A stretch of DNA of 64,000 nt from JAKFWF01 sp963741505 (GTDB lineage: Bacteria > Pseudomonadota > Alphaproteobacteria > Rhizobiales > Hyphomicrobiaceae). Location: the NCBI GenBank assembly GCA_963741505.1, contig CAVUIJ010000006.1, positions 1 to 64,000 of the forward strand, in the 5' to 3' direction. The translations under genes and the position numbers were made by a program. Of this stretch, positions 7,799 through 16,433 are shown piece by piece. The notes below the pieces were generated by a model. It made no database searches. It saw only the letters and a program-made list of their open reading frames with translations, and was not told where the DNA came from. Each line of letters starts with the position of its first letter. Position 1 is the first letter of the stretch.

Positions 7799-8854
7799 TC
7801 ACTTCTTGACGAACAGCGGCTTGCCGTCGGCGCCGACGATCCCCGCCCAGGACGCCTCGATCTTCTGCACCACCGCATCCGGCATCGGCACGTAGTCGAG
7901 GTCGGAGGCCATCTTGTCGCCCTTGCTGTAGGCCCAGTCGAAGAACTTGAGCGCTTCGGCGGACTCGGCATCCTTCACCGCCTTCTTGTGCATCAAGATG
8001 AAGGTCGGGTTGGTGATCGGCCAGGTGGCGCTACCTGCCTGCTCGGTCAGGATCACGCCGAAGCCCGGCGCGCTCGACCAGTCGGCATTGGCGGCCGCTG
8101 CCTGGAACGACTCCAGGTTCGGCGACACGGCCTTGCCGTCCTTGTTCATCATCCGGCTGAAGGCGAGCTTGTTCTGCTTGGCGTAGGCGTACTCGATGTA
8201 GCCGATCGCGCCCTTGGTCTGCATCACGTTGTTGGCGACGCCTTCGTTGCCCTTGGCGCCGATGCCGACCGGGAACTGCACCGAAGTGTTGGAGCCGACC
8301 TTGGCTTTCCAGTCGGCGCTGGTCTTCGACAGGTAATCGGTCCACACGAACGTGGTGCCCGATCCGTCCGAACGGTAGACCACCGCGATCGCCTGGCTCG
8401 GTAGCTTGGCATTGGGATTGAGCTTCTTGATCGCCTCGTCGTCCCACTTCTTGATCTCGCCGAGATAGATCTTGGCGAGTGTCGGGCCGTCGAAGGTCAA
8501 CTCGCCGGCGCCGATGCCGTCGAGGTTGTAGGCAGCCGTCAGACCGCCCATCACCATCGGAAACTGGACGAGGCCGTCCTTCTCCAGTTGCTCGCCCTTG
8601 AGCGGCATGTCGGTGGCGCCGAAGGTCACGGTCTTGGCCTGGATCTGCTTGATGCCGCCGCCCGAGCCGATCGACTGGTAATTGATGCCCGTTCCAGCCT
8701 CCTTCTTGTAGGCATCGGCCCACTTGGCGTAGATCGGATAGGGGAACGTCGCACCGGCACCCGAGATGTCGGCGGCATGCGACGAAGCGGTTGCCGCGAC
8801 CAACATGCCGGCGACCGCTATCGTCTTGGCCAGGGCAGAAAGGAATGATTTCAC
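7799..8854 (-). CDS. pstS: Phosphate ABC transporter periplasmic phosphate-binding protein PstS
   Basis: A 351-residue periplasmic phosphate-binding protein. A Sec signal peptide of about 24 residues ends at SSHAADISG, and the mature N-terminus DISGAGATFPYPIYAKW is the PstS hallmark. Phosphate-pocket segments include YQSIGSGGGIKQI, FGATDMPL and VYRSDGSGTTFVWTDYL. The start is GTG 8854: an AGGAG at 8863-8867 lies 8 bases upstream, and longer readings lack this spacing. It is the first transport gene after phoR. The 120-bp gap to phoR is AT-rich and has a TTGACT-N17 promoter-like string, but no clear pair of CTGTCAT half-sites could be made out. Confidence 0.97.
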   Translation of the reverse strand: MKSFLSALAKTIAVAGMLVAATASSHAADISGAGATFPYPIYAKWADAYKKEAGTGINYQSIGSGGGIKQIQAKTVTFGATDMPLKGEQLEKDGLVQFPMVMGGLTAAYNLDGIGAGELTFDGPTLAKIYLGEIKKWDDEAIKKLNPNAKLPSQAIAVVYRSDGSGTTFVWTDYLSKTSADWKAKVGSNTSVQFPVGIGAKGNEGVANNVMQTKGAIGYIEYAYAKQNKLAFSRMMNKDGKAVSPNLESFQAAAANADWSSAPGFGVILTEQAGSATWPITNPTFILMHKKAVKDAESAEALKFFDWAYSKGDKMASDLDYVPMPDAVVQKIEASWAGIVGADGKPLFVKK

Positions 8855-8976
8855 GTTGGCTTCTCCTGAAGCGATCGAGCGGAGCACTGACCCTCAGGCT
8901 CCTCCGCAAGACATCTCCTAGAGCATCTACATATCTGCAATGTGACAAGTCAATTATTTGAACATATTATGCAATT

Positions 8977-10285
8977 CTACATTTCTTTAACCTCGTCGAG
9001 TACCACTGCAAAGCTCGAGCCCTCGCCCACCTTGGAAGCGATCTGAAGCTCACCGCCGTGGCGGCTGACGATATGCTTGACGATGGCGAGGCCAAGCCCG
9101 GTGCCGCCCTTGTCGCGGCTCTGCGGCGCGCTGACACGATAGAACCGCTCGGTCAGCCGCGGGATGTGCTCGGCGGCGATGCCTGGTCCGTCGTCCCTCA
9201 CCACCAACTCGATCCGCCACGGCTTGCCGACCGCTCTTTCGCGTCCGCCGCAGCTGGACGTCGACGGTGCCGCCCTCGCGGCCGTATTTGATCCCGTTCT
9301 GGATTAGGTTCTGCAGCACCTGCAGCAGTTCGTCGCGATCGCCGCGCACCGGCATCGGCCGACCTTCGGTCTCGAACGCGAGCTTGACCTCGGCTTGCGC
9401 TGCCTGTGGCTCCAGCCCCTGGATTGCCTGCGGTACGAGTTCGGCGAGATCGACAATCGCGGTCGGCGCCAGATGCAGGCGCATTTCGACACGGCTCAGC
9501 GACAGGAGATCGTCGATCAACCTCGTCATGCGCTCCGCCTGAACGCTCATGATCGCGAGAAAGCGCTCGCGGGCCACAGGATCATTGCGGGCCGGCCCCT
9601 GCAACGTCTCGACGAAGCCGCGCAGCGAAGCGAGCGGCGTGCGCAGCTCGTGGCTGGCATTGGCGACGAAATCGGCGCGCATCTGGGCGAGCCGGTCCTG
9701 CTCGGTCAGGTCCCGCAGCGTCACCAGCAGTGCCGGCGCCCGCGGTTCTGCGGATTCGACCTGCAATGGTGCCGCCACCACCGCCAGGCGCCGCTCGATC
9801 GGCACGCGCTGATGCAGCATGGTCGACTGGACGGTACCTGTCGCCAGTGCGCGCTCGACTGCCTCGATCAACTCGGGATTGCGAACCGCGGACGCCACGT
9901 TGATGCCGGTGCGCAGGCTCGGAAAAACGCCTCGCGCCGGCAAGTTGGCGTAGAGCACCAGGCTGCTGGCGTCGAGGATCCACGCCGGGTCCGGCATCGC
10001 CTCGACCAGTGCCTGCTGTTCACTCGCAAGATCACTCGTCTGTCGTGATCGACGTTGTCTTTCAACTGAACCGGTTGGCTCGCGCGGCGCGCGCGCCAGG
10101 ACATAAGCCAGCACAACACCGAACGCGAGCAGGCCACTACCGAGGGGCAGCGCCGTCAGCACGATGAGTACCAGGAGCCCGATGCCGGCAACCGTAAGCA
10201 ACTCGCCGCGCGCGCCGAGCCGATCGCCTAGCGCGGCGGCGAATTTCGAAAGTGACGGCAGATCCGGCCTGCTGTTGTCTGTCAA
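8977..10285 (-). CDS. phoR: Phosphate regulon sensor histidine kinase PhoR (frameshifted)
   Basis: The N-terminal part (TTG 10285 inward) holds two membrane helices (LLTVAGIGLLVLIVLTALPL and the next), a PAS-like segment, and the HisKA box FVANASHELRTPLASLRGF with the phospho-acceptor His. It continues to the N box NLIQNGIKYGREGG. The reading frame then breaks near 9240-9255. The rest of the ATPase domain continues one frame over: DDGPGIAAEHIPRLTERFYR, GTGLGLAIVKHI, and a stop at 8977. Removing one base restores a continuous kinase of about 435 residues. The protein would phosphorylate PhoB under phosphate limitation. A sequencing insertion is the simplest explanation, because phoB, phoU and pst are intact. 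Confidence 0.88.
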
Positions 10286-10312
10286 CCGAATGCCATCCCT
10301 CTTCGAAATTCG

Positions 10313-11056
<744 letters not shown>

Positions 11057-11201
11057 CGCTCACTCCTTTCCATTCCATCACTGATATCTTTGTTTCCCGC
11101 ATTGACGCCGGCTGCAAGAGCCAAGTCACATGAAGCTTGGAATTTCTCGTTACCGGCGGCTAGGTAATTAGACTATGTCCCCACGACGGAAGGGCTGCGT
11201 G

Positions 11202-11672
11202 ATGATCCCGGTCAATGAGCTAACCCCACGGGCGTTCGCGCCGTACGGACAGGTGATCATGACCCCAGTCGCCCCGGGCCGGGAATATTTCAGCGAGACA
11301 CTGGCAAACGCCCGCCCCCAGGCGCGGCCGAGCCTGTCTGCGGCATACCGTGCACCATCGCCGCTGCCCCTCATCGCCACGATGATGGAGCGTCACCGCT
11401 TTTCGTCGCAGACGTTCATCGCCACCGACGTGTCGCGCTGGCTGGTACTGGTGGCGCCACATGCCGACTCCGGTGGTCCGGATATGGTCCGGGCCCGGGC
11501 CTTTCTGCCCCGACCCGGACAGGGCATCACCTTCGCCGCCGACGTCTGGCATCATCCGCTGACGGTGTTCGATCGGCCTGGCACATTTGCGATCTTCATG
11601 TGGCTCGACGGCACGAACGGCGACGAGGAGTTCTTCACCCTGCCGCAGCCGTCAGAAATCGACATCAGATGA
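11202..11672 (+). CDS. Ureidoglycolate lyase (AllA) family protein
   Basis: About 156 residues from ATG 11202; this start is chosen for the GGAAG about ten bases upstream and because family proteins begin with an IPVxxLT motif, here MIPVNELTPRAFAPYGQVI. An in-frame ATG at 11175 would add nine residues. Family markers are MMERHRFSSQTFIA, the PDMVRARAFLP region and the metal/active-site stretch WHHPLTVFD. AllA splits ureidoglycolate into glyoxylate and urea in purine breakdown. No other allantoin gene is nearby, so the pathway link is not proven here. The stop codon overlaps the start of the GH5 gene, coupling the two. Confidence 0.8.
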   Translation: MIPVNELTPRAFAPYGQVIMTPVAPGREYFSETLANARPQARPSLSAAYRAPSPLPLIATMMERHRFSSQTFIATDVSRWLVLVAPHADSGGPDMVRARAFLPRPGQGITFAADVWHHPLTVFDRPGTFAIFMWLDGTNGDEEFFTLPQPSEIDIR

Positions 11673-12874
11673 GGCGACGACTGCTGCGGCTCGCCGTGTC
11701 TATTGCCGTCATGCTCGCGCATCTAGCGGCGGCGCAGGCAAATCCGCCGGTCCTGCGTCGCGGCATCAACGTCGGCGATTACCTGGCCTATCCGCAAAGC
11801 CCGGAGTGGCCGATCTTCCGCGGCCCGCGGGCGGAAACCTCGGATGAGGAGCTGCGCCGGTTGGCGGCTGCCGGCTTCGATTTCGTCCGGTTGCCGGTTG
11901 AGCCATCGCCGTTCCTCGATCGCTCTGCCGGCGAGGTGCAGGCAATGGAGGAGCGGCTGGTTTCGTTCGTCAGGCGGATCACCGCCGCCGGCATGCGGGT
12001 GATGGTGTCGGGCTGGGCACGGCACGAAACCACGCCCAGGTGGCAGGCGCCGCAGATCGTCGCCAGCCGGGACAGTCCGGAGCTGCGCACTTATGTCGAG
12101 TTCCTAAGACGCATCATCGTCTTGTTGCGCGACGTGCCGCGCGAGCAATGGCTGCTGCAGCCGATGAACGAGCCGCAGGCGACCTGCTGGCGCGCCGATG
12201 GCCCAGACTGGACGGTGATCCAGCGCGACATCTACCGCGAGCTGCGGGATTTCGCGCCGAGCCTCACTCTGGTGCTGACCTCCGGCTGTTGGTCGAAGAT
12301 CGAGGCATTACCACATCTCGACATGGCCGGCTTTGACGCCAATACGCTGGTCGATCTGCACTACTACGAGCCCTACGCCTTCACCCACCAGAGCACGACC
12401 TGGACCGCCGACTGGATCAAGCATCTGGCCGGACTGTCGTTTCCGCCGGCGCGAACGAATAGGCAGGCGGCGATCGAGGCCAGCACCCGCCTGTACGCGC
12501 TGCGGCAGGCGGCCGGCGGCGAGCGCGCCTTCGCCGAAACCCTGCGCAGGATCGACGATTATCTGAAAGAGGATTTCGGGCCGGTGCAGATCGCGAAGGA
12601 TTTTGCCAGCCTGCGGACCTGGGCCGACCAACAGGGCGTCGCTCCCGGACGCATCGTCATCGGCGAGCTCGGTGCCTACCGCTCGCCACTCGAGGCTGAT
12701 GCCCCAGATGACGGCAGCCGCAACCGCTGGCTCGAAACGGTCCGCACCGCCGCCGAGGCCCAAGGCTTCGGCTGGGCGCTCTACGCCTATCACGGCGATT
12801 TCGGGCTGGTGCGCGACGAGGCGACGGCGGCCTGGGACGAGGGGATGCTGGCGGCACTTGGATTGCGGCAATAG
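11669..12874 (+). CDS. Secreted glycoside hydrolase family 5 (cellulase-type) protein
   Basis: A 401-residue protein starting at ATG 11669, which overlaps the preceding stop (ATGA). A basic N-terminus and hydrophobic core (LLRLAVSIAVMLAHLAAAQA) form a signal peptide, so it acts outside the cytoplasm. The GH5 barrel shows RRGINVGDYL near its start, FDFVRLPVEPSPF, the acid/base Glu in LLQPMNEPQ, DLHYYEPYAFTHQ and the probable nucleophile Glu in IVIGELGAYRS. Members cut beta-1,4 or beta-1,3 glucans; in bacteria that make exopolysaccharide they can trim the polymer. Pairing with an AllA-like gene is unusual and gives no clear pathway. Confidence 0.87.
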   Translation: MRRRLLRLAVSIAVMLAHLAAAQANPPVLRRGINVGDYLAYPQSPEWPIFRGPRAETSDEELRRLAAAGFDFVRLPVEPSPFLDRSAGEVQAMEERLVSFVRRITAAGMRVMVSGWARHETTPRWQAPQIVASRDSPELRTYVEFLRRIIVLLRDVPREQWLLQPMNEPQATCWRADGPDWTVIQRDIYRELRDFAPSLTLVLTSGCWSKIEALPHLDMAGFDANTLVDLHYYEPYAFTHQSTTWTADWIKHLAGLSFPPARTNRQAAIEASTRLYALRQAAGGERAFAETLRRIDDYLKEDFGPVQIAKDFASLRTWADQQGVAPGRIVIGELGAYRSPLEADAPDDGSRNRWLETVRTAAEAQGFGWALYAYHGDFGLVRDEATAAWDEGMLAALGLRQ

Positions 12875-12946
12875 CGGGCACAGTTTCCGATCTGCCCTAA
12901 TTCCGATGATTGCAAACTGCTGATTGAAATCGGTAACGGTCCCCGT
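12874..12946. repeat. 73-bp palindromic REP-like repeat, copy 1
   Basis: The outer arms GCGGGCACAGTTTCCGATC (12874-12892) and AAATCGGTAACGGTCCCCGT (12927-12946) are imperfect reverse complements. Together with the second copy they share the core GGGGACAGTTACCGATC. The first bases overlap the end of the GH5 gene (its TAG stop precedes the arm). The layout resembles REP sequences moved by RAYT transposases, which is inferred from the motif style only. Confidence 0.65.
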
Positions 12947-13003
12947 AGAGCTTGTCCCCATCCTTGACATCGCTGCCCCACGCGTGGTGGCTACGGCCGG
13001 TCG

Positions 13004-13076
13004 GCGGGGACAGTTACCGATCGGCGCTGTCCGCCGGGTGATCCGACCGATCTGCCGGATCGGTAACTGTCCCCGC
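13004..13076. repeat. 73-bp palindromic REP-like repeat, copy 2
   Basis: The arms 13004-13022 and 13058-13076 are perfect 19-base reverse complements built on GCGGGGACAGTTACCGATC. The interior is also rich in short inverted repeats. This copy has exactly the same length as copy 1, which lies 57 bp upstream. It ends four bases before the first possible aspS start codon, so the hairpin would form in the aspS leader or act as a terminator for the upstream gene. Confidence 0.7.
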
Positions 13077-13080
13077 TTCC

Positions 13081-15054
13081 ATGAACAAATCAGGATCAGG
13101 CGCCCCAATGGCTGCTCAACAAGGCTCTACGCCCGCGACCCTCACTTCCAAGCGTTACCGCTCGCACACCTGCGGCGCCTTGCGCGCGGCCGACATCGGC
13201 GCGACGGTGCGGCTGTCGGGCTGGGTGCATCGCGTGCGCGACCACGGCGGCCTGCTGTTCATCGACCTGCGCGACCATTACGGCCTCACGCAAATCGTCG
13301 CCGACAGCGACAGCCCGGCATTCAAGGCGATCGAGGCGGTGCGCTCGGAATGGGTCGTCATGATCAACGGCACCGTGCGCCAGCGGCCCGGAGGGCACCA
13401 TCAACAAGGAGCTGCCGACCGGTGAGGTCGAGGTGCTAGCCGCCGAGGTGGAAGTCCTGTCACAGGCCAAGGAGCTGCCGGTGCCGGTGTTCGGCGAGCC
13501 CGACTACCCGGAGGATCTGCGGCTCACCTACCGCTTCCTCGATCTGCGCCGCGAGACCCTGCACAACAACATCATGACCCGGCTGGCGGTGGTGAAGTCG
13601 ATCCGCCGGCGGATGGAAGACAGTGGCTTCAACGAGTTCGCGACGCCGATCCTGACCGCCTCGTCGCCGGAAGGCGCGCGCGACTTCCTGGTGCCCTCGC
13701 GCATCCATCCGGGCAAGTTCTATGCCCTGCCGCAGGCGCCGCAGCAGTACAAGCAGCTCTTGATGATGTCGGGCTTCGACCGTTATTTCCAGATCGCGCC
13801 GTGCTTCCGCGACGAGGATCCGCGCGCCGACCGCCTGCCCGGCGAGTTCTACCAGCTCGACGTCGAGATGAGCTTCGTCGAGCAGGAAGACATCTTCCGC
13901 ACCATGGAGCCGGTGCTCACGGGGGTGTTCGAGGAATTCGCCGACGGCCGGCCGGTGACCAAGACGTGGCCGCGCATCCCCTACGACACCGCAATTGCCA
14001 AGTACGGCTCCGACAAGCCCGACCTGCGCAATCCGATCGAAATGCAGGACGTGACCGAGATTTTCCGCGGCTCGGGCTTCAAGGTGTTCGCCGGCATGAT
14101 CGAGAAGGACCCGAAGGTGCGGGTGTGGGCGATCCCCGCGCCGGGCGGCGGCTCCCGCGCGTTCTGCGACCGCATGAACGGCTGGGCCCAGAAGGAAGGC
14201 CAGCCGGGGTTGGGGTATATGATTTGTGAAACCGAGCTAAGGGTGCCACTGCCAGGTACGCTTGACGAAGCTATCGTCACGGAAGCTGTTCTCAGGGCGG
14301 CTTGTCAGAATATGCTCAGTCGCTACGAGCAAGATTCTATCGTGTCGGCAAGGGGTCCGATTGCGAAGAATATTGGCGAAGAGAACACCACAATTCTACT
14401 CGATCATCTCAACTTGGCTCAGTCGGCGACGCGTGCTTCTTCGCCGCCGGCGATCCGGCCAAGTTCTACAAGTTCGCCGGTCTCGCCCGCGACCAGATCG
14501 GCCGCGAACTGAAGCTCGTCGACGAGAACCGGTTCGAACTGTGCTGGATCGTCGACTTCCCGCAGTACGAATGGAACGAGGACGACAAGAAGATCGACTT
14601 CTCGCACAACCCGTTCTCGATGCCGCAGGGCGGCCTCGCCGCCCTCAACGCCGCCAAGACCGACGCCGAGATCCTATCCCTCAAGGCCTATCAGTACGAC
14701 ATCGTCTGCAACGGCTACGAGATCGCCTCGGGCGGCATCCGCAACCACCTGCCGGAAGCCATGGTCAAAGCGTTCGGCATCGCCGGCTACCCGGCCGAGA
14801 CGGTCGAGGAGCGCTTCGGCGGCATGTACCGCGCCTTCCAGTACGGCGCCCCGCCGCACGGCGGCATGGCGGCCGGCATCGACCGCATCGTCATGCTGCT
14901 GTGCGGCACCAAGAACCTGCGCGAAGTCGCCCTGTTCCCGATGAACCAGCAGGCCGCCGACCTGCTGATGGGCGCCCCCGCCGAAGCCACGCCCAAGCAG
15001 TTGCGCGAGTTGCACTTGCGGATCAACCTGCTGGACAAGAAAACGCAAAGTTGA
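13081..15054 (+). CDS. aspS: Aspartyl-tRNA(Asp/Asn) synthetase (two frame breaks and an atypical patch)
   Basis: A class II synthetase of about 600 residues that charges tRNA-Asp (and tRNA-Asn in organisms with GatCAB). The N-terminal OB fold is clear (YRSHTCGALRAADIG, SGWVHRVRDHGGLLFIDLRDHYG). Motif 2 is seen in FQIAPCFRDEDPRADR, the insertion domain follows, and motif 3 lies in GGMAAGIDRIVMLLCG. The frame shifts at 13387-13389, where one extra C breaks RPEGTINKELP, and again near 14411-14415, where one base appears missing. Between them 14219-14412 differs in composition and is longer than expected. The start is either ATG 13081 or ATG 13108; the latter gives a family-like N-terminus. Confidence 0.9.
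14219..14412 (+). other. Atypical AT-richer patch inside aspS
   Basis: The flanking aspS sequence is very GC-rich with strong third-position bias. This patch uses codons such as CTA, ATT, AAT and TCT and reads CETELRVPLPGTLDEAIV onward where the family normally has about 13 residues between GLGY and GPIAKNIGEE. Here 45 codons separate those motifs. The conserved GPIAKNIGEE reappears at 14354, and the frame breaks just afterwards. It is either an inserted or recombined segment or badly assembled sequence. Confidence 0.6.
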
Positions 15055-15141
15055 TCGCGTCACCGTGATAATCACCGCAATTGTTGCCCATTTTGCCATT
15101 CGGTCGTAGCGTGCTGCGGTTGTTCAGCGGCGGAATGTAAC

Positions 15142-16425
15142 ATGCGCAAATTGGTGATCGTTGTCCTGGCTGTCGCGGGTGCGGCTGCGCTTGTCACGTT
15201 CGTGCCGGAAGCCAGGCAGCGGTTCGAGGCCGCAACCGGCTGGCAGATCCCGATCGCAAGCAATGCTCAAATTGAGCAAAAGACCCCGCAAAAGAAGGGC
15301 GGCGCGGCCGCCGTACCGGTAACGGCAGCAGTCGTCACCGAAGCCGACATGCCGATCGTGCTTTCTGCTGCGGGCACGGTGGAAGCGCTGGCTTCGGTCG
15401 CGGTGCGCACGCGCGTCGACGGCCAGATCGTGACGGTCGGCTTCAGCGAGGGCGACCAGGTCAAGGAAGGCCAGGTGCTGTTCCAGTTCGACGATCGACT
15501 GGTCAAGGCACAGATCGCGCAGGCCGAAGCCAACATCGCCAAGGACCGCGCGAGCCTCGTCGATGCCGAGGGCGTGCTCGCCCGCCGCGAGACGCTCATT
15601 CGACAGAAAATCACATCCGAAGCGTCGCTCGATACCGCCAAGGCGACGGTCAATGCGCTTCAGGCGAGCATCGCCGCCGGCCAGGCCGCGCTCGACGTGC
15701 AAAGGACGCAGCTCGACTATCTCACCATCCGCGCCCCGATCACCGCCCGCACCGGCAGCCTCAGCGCCAAGGCCGGCACCAACGTCCGCGCCGCCGACGT
15801 TACGCCGCTCGTGACGCTCAATCAGGTAAAGCCGATCGTCGTCGCCTTCGCTATGCCGCAGACCGACCTCACCGTGTTGCGCGAAGCCCTGAAGCGCGGG
15901 GCCACGGCCGACGTCCTCGTGCCGGGTTCGAAGCCCGTCCGCGTGTCGGGCGTTCTGACCTTCGTCGACAACCAGGTCGACAAGACCACCGGCACCGTCA
16001 CCGCCAAGGTCACCTCGAAGAACGAAGAGGAAGCGCTGTGGCCGGGTCTCGCCGTCGAGGTCAATCTGACGGTCGAGGTGAAACCGAAGATGCCGTCCGT
16101 GCCGGCGAGCGCGGTATTGCCGGCGCAGCAGGGCATGATCGCGTGGGTGATCGGGCCCGATAAGAAAGTCAGCCCGCGGCAGGTCACGCTGGAGCGGATC
16201 GTCGGCCAGACCGCGTTCCTGTCGGAAGGACTGAAGCCCGGCGAAATGGTGGTCACCGACGGCCAGTTGCGATTGGCGACCGGCACCACCATCACCATCA
16301 ATGATCAGAAGCCGGCGCCCTCCGGCCAGGGTGCGCCCGAGAACAAGGCGAGCCCTGAGGGCGCCGGCAAGAAGAGCGGCACACCCGAAGCCAAGAACCC
16401 AACGCCTGCCCCCGGCCGGAGCTAG
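15142..16425 (+). CDS. RND efflux periplasmic adaptor (membrane fusion) subunit, MdtA-like
   Basis: A 427-residue HlyD/MdtA-type adaptor. It is anchored by an N-terminal helix (LVIVVLAVAGAAALVTFVP), then a lipoyl half (VRTRVDGQIVTVGFSEGDQV), an alpha-helical hairpin of about 60 residues rich in Ala and Gln (residues 130-185), the second lipoyl half (LDYLTIRAPITARTGSLSAK), a beta-barrel domain and a Pro/Gly-rich tail. It bridges the inner-membrane pump and an outer-membrane TolC channel. The pump gene follows 8 bp later. No TolC-type gene or regulator is adjacent. Confidence 0.93.
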   Translation: MRKLVIVVLAVAGAAALVTFVPEARQRFEAATGWQIPIASNAQIEQKTPQKKGGAAAVPVTAAVVTEADMPIVLSAAGTVEALASVAVRTRVDGQIVTVGFSEGDQVKEGQVLFQFDDRLVKAQIAQAEANIAKDRASLVDAEGVLARRETLIRQKITSEASLDTAKATVNALQASIAAGQAALDVQRTQLDYLTIRAPITARTGSLSAKAGTNVRAADVTPLVTLNQVKPIVVAFAMPQTDLTVLREALKRGATADVLVPGSKPVRVSGVLTFVDNQVDKTTGTVTAKVTSKNEEEALWPGLAVEVNLTVEVKPKMPSVPASAVLPAQQGMIAWVIGPDKKVSPRQVTLERIVGQTAFLSEGLKPGEMVVTDGQLRLATGTTITINDQKPAPSGQGAPENKASPEGAGKKSGTPEAKNPTPAPGRS

Positions 16426-16433
16426 CAGCGATC

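Noticed and set aside
8855..8976. PHO box upstream of pstS
   Set aside because: Only a weak TTGTCACA-like half-site is visible; no second half-site at the right spacing, so no operator is annotated.
12874..13076. Reading the palindrome pair as a CRISPR array
   Set aside because: There are only two units, each internally palindromic with unrelated interior, and no spacer-repeat periodicity or cas genes.
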